Shown here piece by piece: positions 1-8,034 of a DNA stretch of 64,000 nt. The notes beneath the pieces were generated by a model. That model had not been told where the DNA came from and did not search any database. It saw only the letters and a list, made by a program, of their open reading frames with translations. The DNA comes from Nocardia sp. alder85J (GTDB lineage: Bacteria > Actinomycetota > Actinomycetes > Mycobacteriales > Mycobacteriaceae). The position numbers and the translations under genes were made by a program. The stretch is from positions 1,054,001 to 1,118,000 of the forward strand of contig NZ_JAIUCZ020000002.1 of NCBI RefSeq assembly GCF_020176955.2, in the 5' to 3' direction. How positions within the stretch are numbered: the stretch's first letter is position 1; each line of letters opens with the position of its first letter.

Positions 1-14
1 GATGTTGGAGGGGT

Positions 15-1054
15 TCAGATTTCGGTGATGCCGTCGACCAGCCAGTCGAATCGCGGGCTGTTCAGGTAGGTCTCCTGCGGTGCGAGGCCTGCTGCCGGTT
101 CGGCATAGCCACCGGCGAGGACGGAACCCGCCGGGATGCGTTCGCGGCCCTGATTGTCGTGCAGTGGGCCCGTCCACACGGAGCTGTGCCCGGCGGCGAA
201 GGCGATACGGACGGTGTCGGTGGCGGCGAGGACGGCCGGCGGCAGCCAGGGGGCCGGTGCGGTGTTGCGGACGACGCCGTCGCTGGTGCGCAGGTAGCGG
301 CGGGACGGGAGCGTGCGGCCGGTGAGCAGGCGGGTGAGGGTGTCGAGGTAGAACGGGGTCCAATCGAGGTAGGCCGCGTCGAGGACGCCGTCGAGGGCGG
401 CGTGGCGATCGTCGTGGGCGCTGACGCGGGCCCGGCGGCGAGGGCGGCATGGACGGTGGCCGGGTTCTCGGTGAGATTGCCGCCGATGACGTCGGCGCCG
501 TGCCCGATGAGGGTGGTGACGGCGGCGTGTTCCTTGTCGGCCTGGCGGGGGTCGCGGTAGGAACCGGCCCAGTGCAGCAGGATCCGGACATCGGGGCGGA
601 CGGTGCGGGCGCCGAGAGCCCAGGCGTTGGTGTACAGCAGGTCGTGGGGTGAGCGGATGCCCTCGACGGCGCCGAGGACGCCGGTGGCGGTGGCGGCCGC
701 GGCGAGCATGCCCGACAGGTAGGCGTGCTGATCGCGGGCGGCGCGGTAGACGGTGAGGTTGGGGCCGGTGGACTCGCCCTGGCAGTGGACGAAACGGGTG
801 GCCGGGAATTCGGCCGCGACGGTCCGGGTCAGGGGTGCGACGGCGGTGTCGCAGACGAAGATCACGTCGGTACCGTCGGCGGCGAGGGTGCGGGCGCGAG
901 CGAGCCAGTCCTCGCCTTCGCCGAGGTCGGCGGTGGTCGTGGTGGTGACGGCGGCGCCGAAGTGGCGTTGCGCGGCGGCGCGGGCGAGGTCGTGGGCGCG
1001 GGCCCACCACGCGTCGATGCTGTTGGCGTGCAACCAGGCGGCGGACAGCGGCAC
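15..1054 (-). pseudogene. BMP-family substrate-binding protein, frameshifted
   Basis: The two halves lie in different frames. From a GTG at 1054 the first half shows the basic membrane protein (BMP) pattern: a YLSG segment, a GADVIGGN segment and a DPRQADKEHAA helix. Sense then moves at about 425-436, within the GGGCCC run, into a second frame that carries the C-terminal lobe (VSAHDDRHAALDG to the stop). One missing base explains the change. Restored length would be about 346 residues, normal for BMP proteins, which bind nucleosides or similar ligands for ABC importers. No signal peptide or lipobox is visible, which is unusual for the family. It is last in a leftward cluster, 5 bp after the luciferase-like gene. 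A sequencing error cannot be separated from a real mutation. Confidence 0.65.
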
Positions 1055-1059
1055 GGAGA

Positions 1060-1911
1060 TCAGCCGTTCGGGTAGAAGGTGTATTCGGGCAGCACGATCT
1101 CGTCGACGCCGAGGCCGGTGGCGAGAGTGACGGCGCTGTCGGTGATGCCGGTGGCGGGAGCGTCGAGGTAGAAGCGGCGCAGCACGGTGTCGGGGATCAG
1201 CCGCCCCGCCTCCACCGGGCCCGAACGGGCGAGGGCGCTGAGGACGTCGGTGCGCAGGGAATCGTGGACCCCGCCGGCGTCGGCGTATTCCGGTCGCATG
1301 TTGGTGATCTCGTAGACCAGCCGTTCACCGGAATGCAGCCGGGACTCGGGATCGAACCAGTGATGCAGGGTCAGCGCGACCCGTGCGCCGGTGGTGCTGC
1401 GGACGCGGCGGGCCAGATCGGGCAGCAGCGGGAACGGCACGCCGGACAGCAGCACGGTGTCGGCGAGCCCCGCGACGGCGCGCAGGGTGGCGGGTCCTTT
1501 GGTGGCGACCCAGAGTTCGGCGCTGCGGTGACGGTCGCGGACGGTGCGCAGGGCGGTGGTGAGGTCGGCGATGCGTGCCGGGTGTGGTACGCCCAGCCCG
1601 GCCAGTTGGAACGCACCGCCGACGGACAGCACGGCGAAGCCGCGGCCGCCGCTGAGTTCGTCGAGGGTGCCCAGCGCGCCGGCGGTGACCTCGGGACGGC
1701 GGGTCAGCGGATTGGTGATCATGCCGAGCCGGATCGCGGTGGTGCCGACCGCGGCGGCGCCCAGGACGGTCCACGGGTCACGGGTGGCGGCCCCGGCGTC
1801 GGGAAGGACGAGCCGGCCCAGGCCACGCCGGTCGGCGTCGGTGGCGCGGGCGACGACGTGCCGGGCGTCGTGCGGCATGACGTTGATGGTCACCGCAGGC
1901 GAGTGGGTCAT
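1060..1911 (-). CDS. LLM-class (luciferase-like) flavin/F420-dependent oxidoreductase
   Basis: This 283-residue protein has the TIM-barrel layout of luciferase-like monooxygenases and F420-dependent reductases: an early strand followed by GTTAIRLGMITNPLTRRPEVTAGALGTLDELSGGR, split here as the segments GMITNPLTRRPEV and LGTLDELSGGR that mark the family. The C-terminus (GVDEIVLPEY) is the usual last strand. Start is ATG at 1911 with a GGGAG ribosome site about 8 bases upstream. It is somewhat shorter than typical 300-350-residue members. Its place between a GntR regulator and a binding-protein gene suggests oxidation of an imported small molecule; the substrate and whether the cofactor is FMN or F420 cannot be read from sequence. 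Confidence 0.8.
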   Translation of the reverse strand: MTHSPAVTINVMPHDARHVVARATDADRRGLGRLVLPDAGAATRDPWTVLGAAAVGTTAIRLGMITNPLTRRPEVTAGALGTLDELSGGRGFAVLSVGGAFQLAGLGVPHPARIADLTTALRTVRDRHRSAELWVATKGPATLRAVAGLADTVLLSGVPFPLLPDLARRVRSTTGARVALTLHHWFDPESRLHSGERLVYEITNMRPEYADAGGVHDSLRTDVLSALARSGPVEAGRLIPDTVLRRFYLDAPATGITDSAVTLATGLGVDEIVLPEYTFYPNG

Positions 1912-1959
1912 GGGGTTGGGCTCCCGGTCGGGGTGCGGGGATTGATCGGGCCGCCGGTG

Positions 1960-2682
1960 TCAGGGGTGGCGGATGCTGCGGACCAGGGCGTAGCGGAGGG
2001 CGCCGGGGATGTGGAGTTCGGAGGACCAGTAGGCGACCTGGCCGGAGCGGCCGATGCCGGTGAGTTCCACCGACAGCATCGGGTCGCCGGGGTGGCGGCC
2101 GAGTAGGCGGGCGTCGGGTTCGTCGAGGGCTTCGGCGGCGGGCCAGGCGATTTCCCATTCGGGGTGTTCGTCGGCGAGTTCGGTGGCGAGGGTGAAGATG
2201 GTGTGGTCGGCCGCGGGTGGGATCGGGGGGCGGCGGCGGACGGGGACGGCGTCGCGGGCGAGCATCACCGGGTCGCCGTCGGCGCGCCAGAGTTTGCGGA
2301 TGCGGAAAACGGGGGTGCCGGGGGCGATGCGGAACTGGACGGCTTCGTCGACGGTGATCGGTGACAGTTCGCTGCCGAGGATCTCCACCGCGGGAGTGCG
2401 GCCGGTGGCGGCGATGAGGTCGGACTTGTCGACCTGGAGGTCGAAGCGGGCGGGGATGTCGAGCAGGGAGGGGTTGACGACGGTGCCGGCGCCTTTGCGG
2501 CGGCGCAGGTAGCCGCGTTCCTCGAGGCGGACCAGGGCTTCGCGGACGGCGGCGCGGCTCATCGACAGGTCGGCGGCGAGGGTGGATTCGCCGGGCATCG
2601 GGCGGCCGGCGGTGGCGGCCTGGAGCCAGATCGCTTCGAGGGTTTCGTCGCGGGTGGCCGGTCGGGGTGCGGGGTCGGTCAT
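1960..2682 (-). CDS. GntR-family transcriptional regulator (HutC-like)
   Basis: The 240-residue protein has an N-terminal winged helix (about residues 10-70; MPGESTLAADLSMSRAAVREAL followed by LEERGYLRRRKGAGTVV, given here as the segments AADLSMSRAAVREAL and RRRKGAGTVV) and a C-terminal UTRA-like effector domain ending GALRYALVRSI. Such regulators release DNA on binding a metabolite. The ATG at 2682 overlaps the stop of the upstream gene by 4 bp, so the frame continuing further upstream is not used. It sits in the middle of the leftward ureide-type cluster and probably controls it. The TGTCAGACA palindrome at 3736-3744 is a candidate operator. Confidence 0.85.
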   Translation of the reverse strand: MTDPAPRPATRDETLEAIWLQAATAGRPMPGESTLAADLSMSRAAVREALVRLEERGYLRRRKGAGTVVNPSLLDIPARFDLQVDKSDLIAATGRTPAVEILGSELSPITVDEAVQFRIAPGTPVFRIRKLWRADGDPVMLARDAVPVRRRPPIPPAADHTIFTLATELADEHPEWEIAWPAAEALDEPDARLLGRHPGDPMLSVELTGIGRSGQVAYWSSELHIPGALRYALVRSIRHP

Positions 2683-3101
2683 GGCAGGGTCTCCGCTGCG
2701 GTGGGGTCGGGTATGGCGCCGAGGTGGATGGCGGCGGGTTCGCGGTAGTGGCGGAACTGGTGCAGCAGGTCGGCGGAGCGGTCGGCGACCAGGGCGGCGA
2801 CCAGGGCGGCGACCAGGCCGCCGACGAGTCGTTCGACGCCGCCGGCGAGGCCGGAGATCTGGTGGCCGAGGATGCCCAGGCTCAGGCGGGCGCCGTGGTT
2901 GAACAGGTGGATGCGGTGCAGGGGGTGGCCGGGGTCGTCGTGGTGGGGTCGCAGTCCGAAGTGGTCGTCGAGGTAGGGGTAGTCGAGCAGGTCGGGGTGG
3001 GTGACCGGTTCCGGTGGGGTGAAGCGGTGCCGCCACAGGGCGATGTCGGCGGCGAGGTGGGCCAGTTCGGGCCGGCGGTGCCGGGCCGGTGGTGTGCCCA
3101 C
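2679..3101 (-). CDS. Short protein resembling the C-terminus of an FAD/NAD(P)-binding oxidoreductase; probable remnant
   Basis: A 140-residue reading frame from GTG 3101 is coupled by ATGA to the GntR gene. The segment HLFNHGARLSLGILGHQISG followed by GGVERLVGGL resembles the tail of two-dinucleotide-binding flavoproteins. No FAD or NAD(P) Rossmann motif precedes it, because the previous gene stops at 3183. It is therefore either a decayed C-terminal fragment or a small stand-alone protein. A VAAL stretch is encoded by a tandem 12-bp repeat. The 80 bp upstream of the GTG are open in this frame, so the start is uncertain. Family assignment is tentative. Confidence 0.45.
   Translation of the reverse strand: MGTPPARHRRPELAHLAADIALWRHRFTPPEPVTHPDLLDYPYLDDHFGLRPHHDDPGHPLHRIHLFNHGARLSLGILGHQISGLAGGVERLVGGLVAALVAALVADRSADLLHQFRHYREPAAIHLGAIPDPTAAETLP
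2784..2819. repeat. Three tandem copies of a 12-bp unit (GGCGACCAGGGC)
   Basis: The unit occurs at 2784-2795, 2796-2807 and 2808-2819, the last with a changed final base. It is a multiple of three and lengthens an Ala/Val/Leu stretch in the short protein on the minus strand without breaking frame. Likely a slippage-prone microsatellite. Confidence 0.8.
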
Positions 3102-3182
3102 GGGCGCGGTGGCGGGGTGTGGGCGTGGACGGTGGCGGTCAGGTCGGCCAGTCGGCGGACGGCGTCGGGGTGTGGCCGGGGT

Positions 3183-3686
3183 TCAGCGGAGGTCGCGGAG
3201 GTCGAGGACACAGCGGAGCCTGTGGGTGCGGTCGAAGCGGTAGGTGTCGTGGTCGGTGATGTTGGTGTCGGCCAGTTCCAGGTTGGCGAAGGCCATGGTG
3301 GCGGTGGTGAAGAACGGTCCGGCGTGCCAGGTGCCCTTGGCGAGGGTGACCGCGACCGCGGCGGGGATCCGGAAGGCCCGGATGTCGGTGACGGCGGGGA
3401 TGTCGCGGTCGGCGGGTGCGACGGCGAGGTACCAGTCGTGGGCGTCGGCGCTCATCAGGGTCTGGGTGCTGCGGCGGTGGCGGGTGATGCCGGTGAAGGT
3501 GGCCGGCCGGTCGGCCAGTTGCATGATGTAGAACCGTGGCGTGCCGGCGGTGAGGTCGAGTGCGTCGTCGGCGGGGGTGAACGGGGTGCCGTCGGGAGTG
3601 GTGGCGACGACCACCCCGAACGGTGCGAAGGCTTCCGGTGTCAGTGTGGCGCAGGGTATTTCGGCGATGTCGAGGGTGGGGTCCAC
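3183..3686 (-). CDS. Ureidoglycolate lyase-like protein (AllA family)
   Basis: The 167-residue sequence matches the AllA cupin-like fold: an N-terminal FAPFGVVV segment, a central HRRSTQTLMSAD strand typical of the substrate pocket, then FRIPAAVAVTLAKGTWHAGPF, given here as the segment VTLAKGTWHAGPF that holds the conserved His. Family members cleave ureidoglycolate to glyoxylate and urea in purine (allantoin) catabolism; some paralogues act on other ureido acids. GTG start at 3686 has a GGGAGG site about 6 bases upstream. It is the first gene of the leftward cluster with the GntR regulator. No other allantoin pathway gene lies in the window, so the pathway is inferred. Confidence 0.75.
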   Translation of the reverse strand: MDPTLDIAEIPCATLTPEAFAPFGVVVATTPDGTPFTPADDALDLTAGTPRFYIMQLADRPATFTGITRHRRSTQTLMSADAHDWYLAVAPADRDIPAVTDIRAFRIPAAVAVTLAKGTWHAGPFFTTATMAFANLELADTNITDHDTYRFDRTHRLRCVLDLRDLR

Positions 3687-3717
3687 GGTGTCCTCCCGGG
3701 CGAGAGACGAAGCTGCT

Positions 3718-3749
3718 GACAGGTTCAGCCAAACATGTCAGACAGGTTC
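3718..3749. promoter_or_regulatory. Candidate operator upstream of the ureidoglycolate lyase-like gene
   Basis: The direct repeat GACAGGTTC occurs at 3718-3726 and 3741-3749, and the second copy overlaps a perfect palindrome TGTCAGACA (3736-3744). It lies 32-63 bp upstream of the GTG of the first gene in the cluster that encodes a GntR protein, so GntR binding is a reasonable guess. Confidence 0.4.
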
Positions 3750-3863
3750 TCGCAACCGGTGGCCAGTGGACCGCCACCGGGTTCGCTGGTGCCGGGCACC
3801 TCGATGCCCGCGCAGCGGCACGGAGGGTCATGACTATCCGGGGGCCGGGCTCGGTACCGGGAA

Positions 3864-5498
3864 TCAGCCGCGGCGCAGGGTGCCGGTGATGTCGCCGAGC
3901 ATGCCGTCCATCGTGTAGGAGGCGGTGCCGTCGGCGTTGACCCGGACCGTGGACGGTGTGCCGTCGTCGTCGCATCCGGCCCCCGCCGTCAGCCGCGCAC
4001 GCAAGGTGATGCCGGTGTCGGCGACGGCGGTCAGTGTTTCCGCCCGCGCGCAACTGGACCTGCTGACCTGGCCGGTGTTGGTGGAGCTGCCCAGCTCGTC
4101 CCCGACGCGACCGGGCTTCAGTTCCAGGCGGATCGCGAACGTGGCCAGTCCGTCGCTGGCGTTACCGGTCCAGGTCCCCACATACGCCGCGGGCAGCGCC
4201 ACCTGCGAACCCGTGGCGGCGCTCGAGGTCCGTGCCGCGCCGGTACTCCCGGTGGCCGTGGCCGCGATGGTGGTCGTCGCCGGTGCGGGGGTGCCGCCGC
4301 CGCGCAGCGCCACCGTCACCGCAGCCGCGGCCACCGCGACCGCCAGCAGACCCGCCGCGACCGCGATCGGCACCAGCAGCCGCCGCCGCGGCGGCGTCAC
4401 CGGCCGGTCGTGACGCATCGTCTGCGCGACCCGCGACGGATCCGGATACGGCATCGGCGGATACTGCGCGCCCCCGGCGAAACCGCCCCCGGGATACCCC
4501 GCTGCGGTCCCGGGATACCCGATGCCCGAATGCGGGCCCGACGGCACGGAACCGGACCGGGATCCGGCCTGCTGCGGCCCGGTCACCGTCGCGTCCACCG
4601 GCAGTTGCACCGCCTCCAGATCCAGCAGCGCCACCACCCGCCGGCTGATGTCCTCCAGCACCGGTGACGGCAGCCAGCCCGAACTGCCCCCACCCTCGGG
4701 CACGGTGAACCGCGCCGCGAGCGCCGCCGCGTCCGGGCGCCGGGCGGGATCCTTGTCCAGGCACGCCTGGACCAGCGGCCGCAGACTGTCCGGCAACGCA
4801 TCCAGCTGCGGCTGCTCCTGCACCACCCGCCACAGCATCGAGATCGAATCACCGTCCCCGAAGGGCCCGGTCCCGCCCGCGGCGTACACCAGCGCACCCC
4901 CGAGGGCGAACACGTCCGCCGCCGGCCCCACCGGCGTGGTGCCGGTGATCTGCTCCGGCGACATGTATCCCGGGGAACCGATCACCTTCCCCGTGGTGGT
5001 CAGCGCACTGTCGTCGGCGGCGCGGGCGATCCCGAAATCGATCACCTTCGGACCGTCGACGGCCAGCAGCACGTTCGACGGTTTCAGGTCCCGATGCACC
5101 AGCCCCGTGGCATGGATGTCGACCAGCGCCCGCGCCAGCCCCGCCGCCAGCGGCAGCAGCGACGATTCCGGCAGCGGCCCGTAATTGTCCACCGCCTCCC
5201 GCAGCGACAATCCCGCCACGAACCCCGTCGCCAGCCACGGGCGGGCCGCGTCCACGTCGGCATCCAGCACCGGGACCGTGTAGCGGCCCTGCACCCGCCG
5301 CGCCGCGGCCACCTCCCGCCGGAACCGCGTGCGGAACTCGCCGTCGCCGGACAGATCCGGCCGCACCACCTTCACCGCCACCGTCCGGCCCCCGGCGGTG
5401 CGCCCGAGATACACCCGGCCCATCCCGCCGACCCCGAGCACCCCCAGCAGCCGGTACGCGCCGATAACGGCCGGATCGTCGGATTCCAGCGGCCGCAT
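3864..5498 (-). CDS. Receptor-type serine/threonine protein kinase (PASTA-less, PknB-like kinase domain)
   Basis: The 544-residue protein has a Hanks-type kinase domain (about residues 13-265) with the glycine loop LGVGGMGRVYLG, the VAVKVV lysine, catalytic HRDLKPSN, DFGIAR and the SPGYMSPEQ activation segment. A Pro/Gly-rich juxtamembrane region follows, then one transmembrane helix near residue 390 (LLVPIAVAAGLLAVAVA) and an extracellular domain of about 130 residues with two cysteines (SSCARAE and GAGCDDDG). No PASTA or NHL repeats are visible. ATG 5498 has an AAGGA site; the frame is open further upstream but lacks sense. It is monocistronic and divergent from the flavoprotein gene. The signal sensed is unknown. 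Confidence 0.92.
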   Translation of the reverse strand: MRPLESDDPAVIGAYRLLGVLGVGGMGRVYLGRTAGGRTVAVKVVRPDLSGDGEFRTRFRREVAAARRVQGRYTVPVLDADVDAARPWLATGFVAGLSLREAVDNYGPLPESSLLPLAAGLARALVDIHATGLVHRDLKPSNVLLAVDGPKVIDFGIARAADDSALTTTGKVIGSPGYMSPEQITGTTPVGPAADVFALGGALVYAAGGTGPFGDGDSISMLWRVVQEQPQLDALPDSLRPLVQACLDKDPARRPDAAALAARFTVPEGGGSSGWLPSPVLEDISRRVVALLDLEAVQLPVDATVTGPQQAGSRSGSVPSGPHSGIGYPGTAAGYPGGGFAGGAQYPPMPYPDPSRVAQTMRHDRPVTPPRRRLLVPIAVAAGLLAVAVAAAAVTVALRGGGTPAPATTTIAATATGSTGAARTSSAATGSQVALPAAYVGTWTGNASDGLATFAIRLELKPGRVGDELGSSTNTGQVSRSSCARAETLTAVADTGITLRARLTAGAGCDDDGTPSTVRVNADGTASYTMDGMLGDITGTLRRG

Positions 5499-5752
5499 AG
5501 GTGTTGGTCCTTCCGATGTCACACGATCGGCGTCACCGCCTGCCAGTGATCCCACACGAGTCGCCCCGCACTGCGCAACCCGGTGAAAACCGCTGCCACG
5601 ACTTCCGTTTCGGTGCGGACCCGGCACCGGGAACATCGGGCGGTCCGCACGGAATGCAACACCGGCCCCTGGTGGTGATCCACGCCACACCCCTGTCACA
5701 TCCCGGCGCCGGCCGGTGTCCCATGCCCGACACCCCAGCGAAGGAGACGATC

Positions 5753-6937
5753 ATGAGCACAACCATCGACGTGGCAGTCCTCGGCGGCGGATACGCCGGA
5801 GTACTGGCCGCCAACCGCCTCACCGCCCGCGCCGACGTGACGGTGACCCTGATCAACCCCCGCCCGATGTTCGTGCAACGGGTCCGGTTGCACCAGCTCG
5901 CCGGCGGCACCCACGACGCGGTCACCGGTTACCACGACATCCTCGCCGACCGGGTCCGGCTGGTCGTCGGTACCGCCACCGGCATCGACGCCGCCGCCCG
6001 CCACGTCACCCTCGGCGCCGGCGCCACCGTCGGCTACGACCACCTCGTCTACGCCGTCGGCAGTACCAGCGCCACCGTCACCGTGCCCGGCGCCGCCGAC
6101 CACACCCACCCGCTGGCCACCTACGAACAGGCCCAGCGCCTGCACGCGGCCCTGGACGCGGCCGGTCCCGGCGCTCCGGTCGTCGTGGTCGGCGCCGGCG
6201 CCACCGGGATCGAGATCGCCGCCGAACTCGCCGAACGCGGCCACCGGGTCACCCTGGTCTGCGGCCGGGTCCTCGGCCCCGCCCTGCACCCGCGTGTGCG
6301 CCGCTCGATCACCGCCCGCCTGACCGCCCTCGGCGTCATCGTCCTCGACGGCCCCGACGCCGTCGTGACCGCGGTGACCGGCGACACCGTGCACCTGTCC
6401 GGCGGCCACACCCTCCGCAACACCCTCACCGTGTGGACCGCCGGCTTCGGTGTCCCCGACCTGGCCGCCCGCAGTGGCCTGACCACCGACGCCGCGGGCC
6501 GGTTGTGCACCGACGAAACCCTCACCAGCGTCGACGACCCGCACATCGTCGCCGCCGGTGACGCCGCGGCCCCCTCCGGGCAGCCGCTGCGGATGAGCTG
6601 CCAGACCGCCCGCCCCCTGGGCGCCCACGCCGCCGACACCGTGCTGGCTCATCTCGCCGGCACCCCCGCCCCCACCCTCGACATCGGCTACTTCGGTCAA
6701 TGCATCGGCCTGGGCCGCCACGCGGCCACCGTCCAGCTGGCCACCCGCGCCGACACCGCCACCCGGTTCTCCCTCGGCGGCCGCCTCGCCGCGGGCATCA
6801 AGGAACGCGCCTGCCGCGGCGTGGTCCGCGAACTGGCCGACGAAGCCCGCGACCCCGGCACCTTCACCTGGAGCTTCGGCAACCCCGCCCGCCGCCGCCT
6901 GCTGCACCCCACCCCCGCTCAGCCCGCCACCCACTGA
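5753..6937 (+). CDS. NAD(P)/FAD-dependent oxidoreductase, NDH-2-like
   Basis: This 394-residue protein carries two Rossmann motifs: VAVLGGGYAGVLAANRL at the N-terminus for FAD, and VVVVGAGATGIEIAAELAERG split as VVVVGAGATGIEI plus AAELAERG near residue 145 for NAD(P)H. The ATGD-like segment VAAGDAA near residue 270 closes the FAD site. This is the layout of type II NADH dehydrogenases and AIF-like quinone reductases, which pass electrons from NADH to quinones at the membrane surface without pumping protons. No C-terminal membrane helix is evident. ATG 5753 follows AAGGAG at 8 bases. It stands alone and is divergent from the kinase gene. Confidence 0.85.
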   Translation: MSTTIDVAVLGGGYAGVLAANRLTARADVTVTLINPRPMFVQRVRLHQLAGGTHDAVTGYHDILADRVRLVVGTATGIDAAARHVTLGAGATVGYDHLVYAVGSTSATVTVPGAADHTHPLATYEQAQRLHAALDAAGPGAPVVVVGAGATGIEIAAELAERGHRVTLVCGRVLGPALHPRVRRSITARLTALGVIVLDGPDAVVTAVTGDTVHLSGGHTLRNTLTVWTAGFGVPDLAARSGLTTDAAGRLCTDETLTSVDDPHIVAAGDAAAPSGQPLRMSCQTARPLGAHAADTVLAHLAGTPAPTLDIGYFGQCIGLGRHAATVQLATRADTATRFSLGGRLAAGIKERACRGVVRELADEARDPGTFTWSFGNPARRRLLHPTPAQPATH

Positions 6938-6944
6938 CCCCCGC

Positions 6945-7118
6945 ATGCCGGAACCGCGCGCCCTGGTCGTGACGACGGCGCTGCTGGTCGTGCGGGTGCC
7001 GCATGCGGCGCGACCGGCGCCCGGGGAGCAGCCGATGGTGCCGTTGCCCGCGGTGACCTCGCTGCTGCCCGTGCCGCCGCAACCGGGGTTCCCGGCGCGG
7101 GAGGCGCCGCGGTGGTGA
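6945..7118 (+). CDS. Hypothetical 57-residue protein
   Basis: A short frame begins 7 bp after the flavoprotein stop with ATG 6945 and ends at TGA 7118. It encodes a Pro/Val/Leu-rich peptide (MPEPRALVVTTALLVVRVPH at the start). No Shine-Dalgarno sequence is clear, and in DNA of this GC content open frames of this length arise by chance. It could be translated by coupling to the preceding gene. I do not recognise it. Confidence 0.25.
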   Translation: MPEPRALVVTTALLVVRVPHAARPAPGEQPMVPLPAVTSLLPVPPQPGFPAREAPRW

Positions 7119-7125
7119 TCGGGGG

Positions 7126-8034
7126 TCAGCCGTGGTGGCGGCGGTAGACGTCGGCGGAGCCGGGGTGCAGGGCCAGGTCGCCGGTGCCGATCAGGGTGCG
7201 GATGTCGAGGAACTGGGTGCCGGTGGCCTCGGCGGGGACCAGGTGGGCGGCGTGGGTCAGCAGTAGCTCGGTCAGCGCCGCGGCGGTCGCCCAGGGCAGG
7301 GCCGCGGTGGTGACCAGCAGGTTCGCGACGCCGATCGTGCGGACCGAGGGGGCGCCGGGATAGGTGTCGCCGGGGATCACCACCAGGTCGTAGAAGTAGC
7401 CGTAGCGGTCATGCAGGGCGCCGGCGAATTCACCGAGATCCAGTAGCCGCAGCGTGCGGGGCACGTCCAGGACCGTGGTGGGGACGCCGCCGGCCCACAG
7501 CAGCGCGTCGGCGGCGCCGGTGGCGATCGCGGTGACCGCGTCCTGCAACGGCAGGTGGGTGACGGTCAGGTCGGTGCCCGGTTCCAGTCCGGCCAGGCGC
7601 AGGATCCGTTCGCCGGTGAACGCGGCCCCGGACCCGGGCGCGCCGAGACTGATCCGCGTGCCGCGCAGGTCTTCCACGGTGTGCAGGCCCGACCTCGAGC
7701 CCACCGCCAGTTGCAGATAGTTCTCGTAGACCCGGCCGATCGCCAGCAGTCGCGCGGGGTCGTCGGCGACGGCGTCGGTGAGGGTCAGCGCGGCCTCCAC
7801 CTCACCGCGGGCCAGCAGATCCAGGTTGGCCATCGATCCGGTCGTGGTGACCGGCTGCACGTGCAGGGTGCCCGCCTCGGCGGCCGCGGCGGCCAGTAGC
7901 AGGCTGAACGCGTGATAGAAGCCCCCGACCTCCCCGGCGGCCACCCGCACCACCGGCGGACCGGTCCCGCCGCATCCGGCGGCGCTGGCGGCGGCCGCGG
8001 CGGCCAGCCCGAGGAAGACCCGGCGGCCGATCAC
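7126..8034 (-). CDS. TAXI-family TRAP transporter solute-binding lipoprotein
   Basis: The 302-residue protein starts MIGRRVFLGLAAAAAASAAGC: a twin-arginine-like RRVFLG followed by a lipobox (SAAGC), so it is probably a lipid-anchored binding protein. The family pattern is clear: GGFYHAFSLLLA, TTGSMANLDLLARGEVEAAL, LRGTRISLGAPGSGAAFTGE, DALLWAGGVPT. TAXI proteins bind dicarboxylates or amino acids for TRAP transporters. No DctQ/DctM-type membrane gene is nearby. Its start overlaps the stop of the sensor kinase by 4 bp, so it may serve as an extracytoplasmic ligand-binding partner of that kinase and not only as a transporter subunit. Confidence 0.85.
   Translation of the reverse strand: MIGRRVFLGLAAAAAASAAGCGGTGPPVVRVAAGEVGGFYHAFSLLLAAAAAEAGTLHVQPVTTTGSMANLDLLARGEVEAALTLTDAVADDPARLLAIGRVYENYLQLAVGSRSGLHTVEDLRGTRISLGAPGSGAAFTGERILRLAGLEPGTDLTVTHLPLQDAVTAIATGAADALLWAGGVPTTVLDVPRTLRLLDLGEFAGALHDRYGYFYDLVVIPGDTYPGAPSVRTIGVANLLVTTAALPWATAAALTELLLTHAAHLVPAEATGTQFLDIRTLIGTGDLALHPGSADVYRRHHG

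Noticed and set aside
2784..2819. CRISPR-like repeat
   Set aside because: Units are 12 bp, directly tandem, without spacers; it is a coding microsatellite.
3139..4053. Frame overlapping the ureidoglycolate lyase and kinase ends
   Set aside because: Arg/His/Pro-rich nonsense translation; the ureidoglycolate lyase frame shows family motifs.
5501..5752. N-terminal extension of the NDH-2-like protein
   Set aside because: The ATG at 5753 has AAGGAG and begins the FAD motif; the upstream stretch has no family sense.
6945..7118. Confident small protein after the flavoprotein gene
   Set aside because: Kept only at low confidence because it lacks a ribosome site and could be chance.
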